The translations under genes and the position numbers were made by a program. From Sinohyriopsis cumingii (lineage: Eukaryota; Mollusca; Bivalvia; Unionida; Unionidae), in NCBI GenBank assembly GCA_028554795.2, contig CM068825.1, forward strand, positions 98,139,451-98,203,450: a stretch of 64,000 bases of DNA. Reading direction: 5' to 3'. Under the pieces are notes generated by a model. That model had not been told where the DNA came from. It worked only from the letters and a program-made list of their open reading frames with translations, and did not search any database. Below are positions 1 through 7,396 of this stretch, piece by piece (within the stretch, counting starts at the first letter, position 1; the number at the start of each line of letters is the position of its first letter).

Positions 1-656
1 ACATCGGAGTACACAAAGATCAAATTCAGTCCTTGGTTCAGTTCTACCGGGAAACGAAATAACTTGCTAAAAGAATCGTTGTCGGAAATGATTGGCAATT
101 CGTTTTTCTTGATCATGGCCATTCTCATGTCCATGGCCCCGCCCAAGATGTCAAACAATTCAGGACAAAATATAATAGACATGATTTTACCTCCGTCAAA
201 TTTCATCAGGAAATGACGAGCTGCATTGTGGTACTCCAGGGTGACACTTTTTTTGACACTTTCCAAAGCTTTCAGAAACACGACATTAAATCTGGAGGTA
301 ATGGTGCTGACCAAATGTTGACCACTAAAATAGTAGCCTGGGGGAATAAACAAGTGGTAGGACCACTTTTGAGTTTTGTCATCATAGCTTTTGTGATCAT
401 ATTTGACATGGGTATTCAAGTACTTCTGCACTGGCTCGTCATCAACTTCCACCGTAAAAAAATTTTGATTGGGAAGAACATTGAGGACTTGTGTCGGGTG
501 AATGATTTCTACCAAAACCACTTCCCAATGGGCTTCGTGATCTAATTGGATGGCCTGAGGTAATTTGGCCGTGTAACAGCACAACGTGTTCTTGGGAAAC
601 ACCTCCATGGAACTGTCACTGGGTAAGGTTAAGTAAAATTGGTTTTGGTGACTCAT
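1..656 (-). CDS. Conserved Polinton structural-type protein (possible minor capsid/penton), partial
   Basis: The frame is open from an ATG at 656 to the left edge (218 codons, C-terminus missing). The N-terminus reads FYLTLPSDSSMEVFPKN and is followed by a WEVVLVEI segment and an IPPGYYFSGQHL segment. I recognise this pattern as a protein that recurs in animal Polintons beside the small membrane protein and integrase genes. Its role is not established to my knowledge; a capsid vertex or other virion role is inference from context and its beta-rich look. Its ATG overlaps the TGA of the upstream gene (ATGA), suggesting tight co-transcription. No lesion is visible in the part present. Confidence 0.72.
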   Translation of the reverse strand, partial: MSHQNQFYLTLPSDSSMEVFPKNTLCCYTAKLPQAIQLDHEAHWEVVLVEIIHPTQVLNVLPNQNFFTVEVDDEPVQKYLNTHVKYDHKSYDDKTQKWSYHLFIPPGYYFSGQHLVSTITSRFNVVFLKALESVKKSVTLEYHNAARHFLMKFDGGKIMSIIFCPELFDILGGAMDMRMAMIKKNELPIISDNDSFSKLFRFPVELNQGLNLIFVYSD

Positions 657-1006
657 AATTCCAGAGTTCTGTGGCTGTCCGAGGGGTTACTGGACGTCAG
701 AGGCGTGTCTCCGCCCAAAATGGGATTGTTGTTGTTGGTGTGGTGACTGGCACTGGCACTGGACACAAGGTTCCCGTGGTTCCCGTTCGAGGTGAATTTC
801 AGGGAGGGATTGGGTAGCAGGTAACCGTTGCAACTGCTCAATAAAATGGTCCACAGTTGTTTGTCTCCTTGTTGCAAACTCAAATCGGCAATGGCTGCCC
901 CGATGACACAATACACCACGAAGATTTGGCAGAAAAAGACGATTTGCGTTTTAGGCACACGTTCTCCACACCACACCCACAAGGGTTGTTTTTGTAAATC
1001 TTGCAC
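653..1006 (-). CDS. Small Polinton membrane protein
   Basis: About 117 codons. A hydrophobic segment near residues 23-43 (IVFFCQIFVVYCVIGAAIADL) is followed by a second patch, LWTILLSSCNGYLLPNPSLK, a signature I associate with a small membrane protein conserved in animal Polintons; the Ser/Asn-rich tail is variable. The frame as called opens at a GTG (1006). A TATA-like box at about 1069-1076 and an out-of-frame ATG at 1055 suggest the true start is upstream, with a one-base frameshift between them. It sits between the integrase (upstream) and the structural-type gene (downstream, 4 bp overlap). Function is unknown; a virion or cell-membrane protein is inferred. Confidence 0.65.
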   Translation of the reverse strand: MQDLQKQPLWVWCGERVPKTQIVFFCQIFVVYCVIGAAIADLSLQQGDKQLWTILLSSCNGYLLPNPSLKFTSNGNHGNLVSSASASHHTNNNNPILGGDTPLTSSNPSDSHRTLEL

Positions 1007-1060
1007 TACGTGAAGGAGGAGTGGTCGACGTAGCTGCGTCTGTGTGAAAGGGCATGATGG

Positions 1061-2259
1061 TCACTTCTTTTTATAGTCGATGACTTGCGAAGCGTCGATC
1101 CAAGAATCAAAACTGGGTGGATATCCTTTCCAACGTACTTTGACTTCTCTGACACGTCGTTTTCCCACTTTACAGGTTCTGCGTTCGAGAATGCTTTCGA
1201 TGTCGTACACGTCGTCTTCTTTTTTGGTGACACGTTGTAACTCGGGCAATAAAACGTTCCTTTGAGCACTTCTCTGTTCATGTCTTCTAATTTACAGACG
1301 GCAGGATGACGGCCATGCACTCGTCCAGTGACACGAAACAATTCGCTGGTCCAGTTAGGTAAGTAACCTTTGTCGAAAGTGCGTTTGGTTTTGCCAATGC
1401 GCACCCAATCTCCTACGGCCAACACTCCACTTTTCTTGGCGAAATCTCTCGTCGGGGACGTACCAAACAGACGCTCAAACACCAGCACTTCGTTGTCGGG
1501 AGTCACTTCTTGCGGGGCACGTCCGATGCTTCGATGGTAAGATTGGTTGTACGCTTGCACCAGGTGCGGTAAGATGTCGATGTACTTCAGAGTGTGGTAA
1601 TGCGTAAAATATTTCCACATGCGTTCTTTCAAAGTGCTTTGGAAACGTTCCACGATGCTGGCTTTGGTTTCGGGATTCTCGGTGGTAAAGAAATGAATGT
1701 CGCGTTTCTTTAATTCTTTTTGGAAAGCTCGGTTCAGAAATTCGGTACCTTTGTCCGTTTGCCGTCGAAGAGGGTGACGACCGCTTTCTTTCAACACTCG
1801 TTGCAGGGCTCGCACTAACTCGCTGCTCGATTTGGAAGTCAAGGGTACGACCCAGGCAAATTTGGAAAAGACGTCGATGACACAAAACAAATATTTGTAG
1901 CCGCGATTGTAGCTGGCCAAATGAGAGACATCGGCTAAATCGGCTTGCCATTGATGATCGATGCCTTCCACTAGGGTGCGACTTCTGGCAAACTTGCGTC
2001 GAATGGGTTTGTGTAAAATCTAGGTAGCTTGTTCTTGTAACCATCGTTGCACTTGAGGTAAACGGAGACTTTTCAGTCGCGTTTTGGCAGCACGATACAA
2101 TTTTTGAACTCCTGCGTAACCTGCAGGACGCGAGGGATCGTAGTAAATGCTGGCTAACACTTTTTCCATTTTTTGTTTGTTTGTTAATAAGGCACCCACT
2201 CTTGGAGGATGCCATTCTTTGTCTCTTGGGGTATGTTCTTGGATTGCAATGCTTTGCAT
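1061..2259 (-). pseudogene. Polinton integrase with C-terminal chromodomain (broken)
   Basis: Retroviral-type DDE integrase that would insert the element into host DNA. The N-terminal part (about 2169-2020) has IYYDPSRPAGYAGVQKLYRAAK. The catalytic core follows with the triad in QADLADV, QTDKGTEF and SIVERFQSTL. A chromodomain ends the protein (YDIESILERR ... VKVRWKGYPPSFDSWI, about 1061-1200), expected to guide insertion to modified chromatin. Lesions: a TAG stop in frame at 2020-2022, where the family normally has an aromatic residue, and a frameshift near 1250 between core and chromodomain. The ATG at 2169 is a better start than that at 2259, which overlaps the preceding gene in another frame. 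Confidence 0.9.
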
Positions 2260-2801
2260 GTGCGACCAGCAATAGGTGTCGAGGTGGAGGATGTCTGAAC
2301 AGGGGATATCGGTTCTTGTTTCACTTCTGTCTTCACCTTCTTTTTCTCTTGTGATGAAGAAGGGGTGGTCATCATCTTTTTAATCCATCCAATTCTGGAG
2401 GTAGGTGGTGTTTTTAACTTGCGTACTTCTTCTGGTGGAGTTTGAAACCCTTCCTCTTCTTCTTCTCCTTTTTCTGTCTTGGTCACTGGTAGTAGTGGTG
2501 GTAGTGGTGATGATGCTGGACTTTTCATCAAGGTCTTAAAATCTTTCAGAGTGGGTAGAGCTGTTTCGTCTAAAGCTTTGTGGTGAAAGAGTTGCAGTCG
2601 TTGCAAGAGTTGACCGTACTTTTGCGATTTTTCTGTTTCGGACAAATCTTGGCGATCCATCAAGGTTTCCAATTCGTGTTGTAACTGGGACATCTCGCTC
2701 AAATGGGGATTGGGAGGTAAATGCAGGGTGCGTTGTTCTTGCCACCGATGGTATTCCATCCATTGTTTGTAAGGTACTAAAGCTAGTTTTCGTCCTTCCA
2801 T
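2184..2801 (-). CDS. Polinton protein of unknown function, Lys/Glu/Pro-rich
   Basis: A 205-codon frame opens at an ATG at 2801 with MEGRKLALVPYKQWMEYHRW, a start pattern (K-L-x-L-V-P-hydrophobic) I associate with an unnamed Polinton protein. Residues about 38-75 look helical; the rest is low-complexity Pro/Ser/Thr with an acidic run (EEEEEGF) and basic patches, suggesting a disordered tail. It overlaps the start of the integrase gene by about 75 bp. A TATA-like run (2847-2853, minus) lies about 50 bp upstream. I see no catalytic motif. The lack of breaks hints at weaker decay here or tolerance of change in the disordered tail. Confidence 0.55.
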   Translation of the reverse strand: MEGRKLALVPYKQWMEYHRWQEQRTLHLPPNPHLSEMSQLQHELETLMDRQDLSETEKSQKYGQLLQRLQLFHHKALDETALPTLKDFKTLMKSPASSPLPPLLPVTKTEKGEEEEEGFQTPPEEVRKLKTPPTSRIGWIKKMMTTPSSSQEKKKVKTEVKQEPISPVQTSSTSTPIAGRTCKALQSKNIPQETKNGILQEWVPY

Positions 2802-2849
2802 GGGATGTCAGGGGTCGATTCTGAGATCTTGGGACTTCAGAGGGTCTTT

Positions 2850-3266
2850 TTATCTTCCTCCCATCAGTACTCCCAACATGGTTACCAAGACTCCTTTCAG
2901 TAATGGGCCTAACAAGAGGGGTAAAATTCATCCACGTTGGACCAATATCTTCTTCTTTTGTCCGATGGGAATTTTCTTTTGAACCATTTGACGAAGAACG
3001 TGACGATGTTTGCTTAAGCATTGTTTCTGGTGTTTGGACAAAGGGATCGTGCCTTTCAAGACGTTCAAACAACATTCGCACACGGTATCGATGACCTCTT
3101 TGGAGGCTGATTGAATGAGTTTTTCTCATAGGGATGGAGAAGCTTTGGACAGGACAGATAACATGTCCCCATGTTTGACTAAACGTGGAGGCAGTCCTTT
3201 CCTTTTCTTTCCTTGGGGTTGTTTAGAAGAGGGATGTTTTCTGGAGGGTGATATCTTCAGGAGCAC
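2850..3266 (-). pseudogene. pX-like basic Polinton protein, copy 1 (two in-frame stops)
   Basis: Small basic protein of the kind that Polintons encode beside their capsid genes and that is compared with adenovirus core protein X. Visible signature: KRKGLPPRL, then a helical block with NVLKGTIPLSKHQKQ and LVQRG, and a Leu/Gly-rich hydrophobic end (LPLLLGPLL). The frame is continuous over 139 codons from a GTG at 3266, probably a decayed ATG, and is interrupted only by TGA at 3126-3128 and TGA at 2928-2930. A TATA box (3302-3309) lies 36-43 bp before the start. It shares its block order with the next gene, so the two appear to be paralogues. Confidence 0.72.
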
Positions 3267-3301
3267 CAAAACACTGATACCCCTACTCGGTCACACACCT
3301 T

Positions 3302-3309
3302 TTTTTATA
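3302..3309 (-). promoter_or_regulatory. TATA box of pX-like copy 1
   Basis: On the minus strand the sequence reads AGTATAAAAAAA, placed 36-43 bp before the start of the pX-like gene. The spacing leaves room for a very short 5' leader. It matches the position of TATA boxes before other genes of this element. Confidence 0.6.
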
Positions 3310-4275
3310 CTGGAACGCGTCGCCACTGATTGTCTTTACGTCGTATTAGTTTGAGGACAGGCATGACACGTCGTGCAGGGGTACGCAACGGACTAAATCG
3401 AGCCAGTTCTTGCTTGGACAAATCCAGTAAACTTTGTAACATGCCCGATCTTTCTTGAACTTTGATTTTGGGAGAAGGTACTTTGTGAGCAGCAGCCACT
3501 GCCACTAAATTAGAGGGTCCTGCCACTGGAGAAGTTCTTGGGGTCATCAACGGAGAAGTTCTTGGTGTGATCAACGTCTCCAAGTACTTTTCAGTTCTTG
3601 GTGTCATCAACGGAGAAATGAATGAACCTGAGTCTACCGGAGACGCAGTCACCGACGTTGCAGTTCGTGGTTTGCGAGTGTAAGGTTGCGTCCTGACCGA
3701 AGTGCCTCTCTTGCGACTAGTTTTTTGTGGACTTTTCTTTTTCTGGGGACTTTTTCTCTGTTTCTTTTTCTGGGAGCTTCTTTTCTTTTTCTGGGGTGGT
3801 GTCTGGTAAGAGGAGGGTCCCGCCACTGGAGAAGTTCTTGGAGACACAGGTCTCCTTGGGGACCTGGTCTTGACACCGTGGCTCTTTTTCTTCTCCTTGG
3901 AGCTTCGTTTGACTTTTTTCTTGAGGGGAACTTTGGGGGCATTAGGATCCCATCTTAAGAGAGAGCGAATGATGACCCCTCCTAGAGTACCGCTCCCTCC
4001 AGGTTTCAAAATGATTTGTTTTTTGGTTTGAGTGTCGATGCGGGGATCGGCCAGTTGGGTCAAAGCGACTTTGTTTCGATCAAAAAAGCGTTTGGTTTGA
4101 TGAGGAATCTGAATGATCCCTTGTTGTAATTGACGTGCTGTCACCGTGAACCATCGTAAGACGTCTTTGAGACTAGCTTCTAAGACACGAGCTCGTATTT
4201 GTGGGTTTTTTCTCGACTGATGCCATACAAGGCACGAATCAATTTGACGGGAAGATGCGACTGAAGGGACGTCAT
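3305..4275 (-). pseudogene. pX-like basic protein, copy 2, with long Lys/Ser/Pro-rich tail
   Basis: Starts at an ATG at 4275. A frameshift near 4200, in a run of A/T, separates the first ~23 codons from the rest. The conserved block that follows (KNPQIRARVLEASLKDVLRW, then ALTQLADPRIDTQTKKQ and GGSGTLGGVIIRSLL) has the same order as copy 1: helix, basic helix, Gly-Gly, hydrophobic end. A long disordered region follows with the repeated phrase SPLMTPRTSPVAGPS and many KKK clusters, typical of a DNA-condensing or virion core protein. The repeated PRTSP units are encoded by short DNA repeats around 3515-3615 and 3820-3850. A core-protein role is inference. Confidence 0.65.
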
Positions 4276-4313
4276 GTTGACGCTGTGTGAGACAGACGAA
4301 AAGTGTTTGAGGT

Positions 4314-4322
4314 TTTTATAGA
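4314..4322 (-). promoter_or_regulatory. TATA box of pX-like copy 2
   Basis: The minus strand reads TCTATAAAAACC, 39-47 bp before the ATG at 4275. It lies between the end of the ATPase gene (4364) and this gene, so each gene has its own promoter despite close packing. Confidence 0.6.
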
Positions 4323-4363
4323 TTTTTTTTTAGTGAAGTTAAGTCGAGGACGGAGACGTGGCC

Positions 4364-5044
4364 TTAGTGGTGAAACAAGTGGGTACGAAATCGCAGGTGA
4401 TCGGGGTTCGTAGGTTTCAAATCGACGAGTAAATAAGCGTGTGGAGTTTGAGTGGCATCGTCGTACGCCTGAGTCAGCCAAGGCGTTCCTAACTGTTTGG
4501 CTAAGACTTGCACTTGCGATTTATCTCGAGGGCTTTTAAACAAGACCACGTAATGCGCATTGAGACTAATGGTGCGGTGCGCTTTACTTTGTTGAAACAA
4601 ATTTTGGGTGATGTAAACGACACTGGCATTACGATGATGCCCTTTGCGCGTGAACCGCAGTTTAATTTCTTCTTCGTCTTCTCCTAACATGTCGTCAAAA
4701 ATGACCAAATGGGTTAGACGGGAGTCAGAGACGATTCCGTCGTCTTCTTTAGGAATGCCTTCCACAAACACGATGGAATAGCCTTGACTTTCTCGCAAGA
4801 GGCTGTACGCCGATTGCCACTCTTTGTAACACCATACGATGCGTTGAGGTGGTCGATCGATCAAATGATGTTTATGTTCGATCAAACGTTTGACGAAATC
4901 GGTTTTGCCTGAACCGATAGGTCCAGCAATGAGCATGTTAAAGGGATGACGAAGATACAAAGCCTCCCAAATGGCACGATCTAAGTGTTCGTCGATGACT
5001 TTGACAGTGGAGGAAGAGGGAGCAGAGACAGCAGAAGTATCCAT
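4364..5044 (-). CDS. A32-like genome packaging ATPase (FtsK/HerA-type)
   Basis: ATPase expected to pump the element's DNA into capsids. From the ATG at 5044 the protein is about 226 residues, normal for Polinton packaging ATPases, and I see no break. Walker A is LIAGPIGSGKT near residue 40; Walker B is LVIFDDML near residue 113; the sensor region reads VVYITQNLFQQ. The frame is open further upstream to 5149, but I prefer 5044 because a TATA box (5092-5099) lies between the two. A decayed homologue with the same hallmark residues is found at 20,090-20,490. A second lineage of the ATPase occurs in element B. Confidence 0.92.
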   Translation of the reverse strand: MDTSAVSAPSSSTVKVIDEHLDRAIWEALYLRHPFNMLIAGPIGSGKTDFVKRLIEHKHHLIDRPPQRIVWCYKEWQSAYSLLRESQGYSIVFVEGIPKEDDGIVSDSRLTHLVIFDDMLGEDEEEIKLRFTRKGHHRNASVVYITQNLFQQSKAHRTISLNAHYVVLFKSPRDKSQVQVLAKQLGTPWLTQAYDDATQTPHAYLLVDLKPTNPDHLRFRTHLFHH

Positions 5045-5091
5045 AGTGTTAGGAATGTCACTTGTGACACGAAAACAGACAAGACAAGAGT

Positions 5092-5099
5092 TTATATAC
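5092..5099 (-). promoter_or_regulatory. TATA box of packaging ATPase, next to a poly(A) signal of the upstream gene
   Basis: Minus-strand AGTATATAAACT lies 48-55 bp before the ATPase ATG. An AATAAA poly(A) signal on the same strand (5114-5119) sits only ~15 bp upstream, so termination of the previous transcript and initiation of this one almost touch. Confidence 0.65.
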
Positions 5100-5126
5100 T
5101 TTTTCAGGACACGTTTATTGAATGTT

Positions 5127-5852
5127 TTAAACATGAACACGAAAGACAAAAATACATAAAAGCCAAAGGCTTAAGTACAACGATAAAAGGCACATGAAAG
5201 CCATCAACGTTGAATGGAAACAAGTGTCTGTACAACATGTTTTGGGTAAGGTTCTTACCAGTTCTATAGGGGGTAAGGTCACACAAGTGTCCTCCCGAAA
5301 GTGTCTTTCAGGCATGTCCACGACAGTCCTGTCCTGGGTGACGAGTTCTTCTTCTTCTGGCACCGTCACTAACACAGATTGAAAAGTAACTTTTTTCCTT
5401 GAACAACTCTCGTGCATACTGGGCCACTTCTTGGGTCCAAGCCTCAAAATCCCATTATTTCCAGGCACGGACATCTGTCCAATGGGGGTGTAAGTCACAA
5501 GCTACACACACATCGTCAAACACGTCTTCGGTAGCTAAAAGTTGACGAATCTTTCTTTCCCGTAGAGGTCGAGAAGTATCCAGATGAAAACACAAGGCTT
5601 TGAGCAAAATGAGTCTTTCGTGACCATTTAAGGACATTTGGGAGGTAAGTACTAATCGTAAAGAGTCCACAAGGAATCGGCTGGTAAACGAAATCCCAGA
5701 AAACAAGTCACTAAGACACACACCACTTGTCGACCCAAACTGATTGGATACAGTTCTTGTAATAAGTGATGGTAATGATCCACGGTTTGAATATGGTCAT
5801 TGAGTTCCTTCCACGGGATCTGTTCAATTACATGTGATAAAAGTAGTGGCAT
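5127..5852 (-). pseudogene. Unknown Polinton accessory gene, third of a tandem trio (F-box-like start?)
   Basis: Starts at an ATG at 5852 (MPLLLSHVIEQIPWKELNDHI). The frame then shifts near 5700 into a segment with SFTSRFLVDSLRLVLTSQMS and DDVCVACDLHPHWTDVRAW, meets a stop at 5455-5457, and shifts again near 5390. The same segment occurs in the decayed copy at 19,290-19,900 ([10 protein letters not shown] ... DAYEDVCVTC), so this is a genuine shared gene and not chance. Its start resembles its two upstream neighbours (short helix, IPxxEL). I do not recognise the function. A TATA box (5862-5869) lies only about 10 bp before the ATG, which is unusually close. Confidence 0.55.
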
Positions 5853-6316
5853 GGCAGCCTGTTTTTATACTCTCTTTGTTTCGGAAACAATACAAGTACT
5901 TTCTACCCAGAGATCTTCGTTCTTCAGTTGGGAATCTAAATCTTGCATACTGTAACCTAGACTTCAGAGTTCGCTTAGAAGTTTCCTCTTCCTCTAAGTA
6001 GATTCCACGTAAAATATGTTGGTAAGCCTTTAACTTGTCTTCTTCAATGTGTTGCACTAGGTGAATCTCGAAGTAACCAAAATTATGAACACGTGGATCA
6101 TCGGGGGCCTGGAAGTATTGAACAAGGTCTGACCATTGAAACAATTTCTGACGAATCAGTTCTTTTATTCCATTCAGGTACCAGTGGTTAAACATCTGGT
6201 GACATAACGGATCCAACTGTTCTTTACGTTTCACTCTGTATTTTGACCAGCTCTCGGTAAATGCGTTCTCTCAACTCCACAGGCAAAGCACGAATGTTCT
6301 CTTGTAAAGTATCCAT
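5824..6316 (-). pseudogene. Unknown Polinton accessory gene, second of trio (F-box-like start)
   Basis: Opens at an ATG at 6316 with MDTLQENIRALPVELRERIY, a leucine-rich helical pattern (LPxELxxxIY) like the first helix of an F-box. A frameshift near 6230 leads into a ~100-codon frame containing QLDPLCHQMFNHWYLNGIKE and LQYARFRFPTEERRSLG. The decayed inverted copy at 18,420-18,780 preserves both parts. If truly F-box-like, the product could recruit substrates to a ubiquitin ligase, but that rests on one weak helix and is inference only. The 3' end overlaps the next gene's start. Confidence 0.5.
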
Positions 6317-6727
6317 GAATAGGTCAGTCCGTACAATTCACAATCTTCTCCTAGAGCAAAAGTAATCCACATAGTGAGTAATTTCTGGTCACTGCCATTC
6401 AGGGTAACGTCCAAGAATGTCACTGAACTCTTTTGATGTAAACGGTTTAGAGTAATATAATAGGATGAATGCACCCTTGACCCAGAGAAATCGAACACAT
6501 TGGTTGACTTTTTTCACTTTCGTCTTGTGAATTTCTCGGCACAAATGTTCTACAGTTACCCATTGAGATTTCACTCTGGCAAGCCCCTGCCAAACTTCCT
6601 TGTAAATCTTCTCTTGCAGTTCTTTAGGTAATGATTCAATATCGTTTATGAAATGAAGTTTAAATACTGGTCTCGGTGATGTCCAACATTTGACTCCTAA
6701 CCAATTTGGTTTCTTCTTCAACGACAT
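6271..6727 (-). pseudogene. Unknown Polinton accessory gene, first of trio (F-box-like helix)
   Basis: Starts at an ATG at 6727 directly after the BIR gene (12 bp gap). Residues 33-44 read SLPKELQEKIYK, closely matching the opening of the next gene, so the two probably arose by duplication. The body contains VKKVNQCVRFLWVKGAFILL. A frameshift near 6390-6420 moves the frame to a segment ending in LTYSWILYKRTFVLCLW. No TATA box is visible before it, so it may share the BIR transcript. Function unknown; an F-box-type adaptor is speculation. Confidence 0.5.
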
Positions 6728-6738
6728 GGCAAGTTACT

Positions 6739-7374
6739 TCAATGTCTCGGTCCCACTAAGGGTAAGTATTGACAATGCGGTGACCATCGAGGATGTTCTA
6801 CGTAGGCCGAATCTTGCGGTTCCCAGTGGTGAAGTGACACACCGCAACTGAAGCACTTGACTTTATCCCCTTCGCCCAAGTAGAAAAATCCGGCTCTGGC
6901 TAATTCTTCGGGGGTCGGTCCTCCCAGATACTTAGGCCATTTTCCTTTGAACGATTGAAGACGATTTTCAAAGTCGCAGCATTCCGACAAACGCACAGGA
7001 AATGAATATTCGTCTTTCACAGGCTCGTTTCGATGAGGGTTTGGTGACATGGACAGGAGTTTGCTCAGGGCTGGATGACATCCGTAGGTAGGTAGACGTG
7101 AAGGTGGACATCCACCTTTAAAACGAAACCCAGTAAAGTGTCCAAGAGGACGAGCGTCATCGCTTTCGCATCCCTCATGTTTGACACGCATAGCATCACT
7201 TTGCATGATAGGGGTAGAGAGAACAAAGTTCCCATGATGCTTTACGGCATCGCTAAGGTCACAACGTACAGCATCGTTCCCATCGCAAGGCTCACAATCG
7301 CATTCTACTTCAGAGTCCCCACACTTGAATTGTGTCTGTCTGAACTTGCTTTGTGTTTCTCTCAAATTATTCAT
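6739..7374 (-). CDS. BIR-domain protein (inhibitor-of-apoptosis type)
   Basis: A 211-residue intact frame. A single BIR zinc fold lies at residues 135-206: FENRLQSF, WP, ELARAGFFYLGEGD, then zinc ligands C174, C177, H194 and C201 (CFSC ... EHPRWSPHC). No RING domain follows. The N-terminal 130 residues are poorly conserved and Cys/Asp-rich around 18-38. BIR proteins in large DNA viruses block host caspase-driven death, so suppression of apoptosis in the infected cell is a reasonable inference; caspase binding cannot be judged from sequence. TATA box at 7431-7438. A decayed homologue is at 18,240-18,400. BIR genes are common in bivalve genomes, so capture from the host is plausible. Confidence 0.88.
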   Translation of the reverse strand: MNNLRETQSKFRQTQFKCGDSEVECDCEPCDGNDAVRCDLSDAVKHHGNFVLSTPIMQSDAMRVKHEGCESDDARPLGHFTGFRFKGGCPPSRLPTYGCHPALSKLLSMSPNPHRNEPVKDEYSFPVRLSECCDFENRLQSFKGKWPKYLGGPTPEELARAGFFYLGEGDKVKCFSCGVSLHHWEPQDSAYVEHPRWSPHCQYLPLVGPRH

Positions 7375-7396
7375 CTTGTTCGCTTGGACTTGGTAG

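Noticed and set aside
213-545. 110-codon plus-strand frame
   Set aside because: Shadow of the well-supported minus-strand structural-type gene.
1475-2272. 265-codon minus-strand frame
   Set aside because: It overlaps the integrase core in another frame and shows no motif; the integrase frame has the DDE triad.
2536-3129. 197-codon minus-strand frame
   Set aside because: Overlaps the pX-like gene and the Lys/Glu-rich gene in a different frame; composition is shadow-like (many Arg, Thr, Ser).
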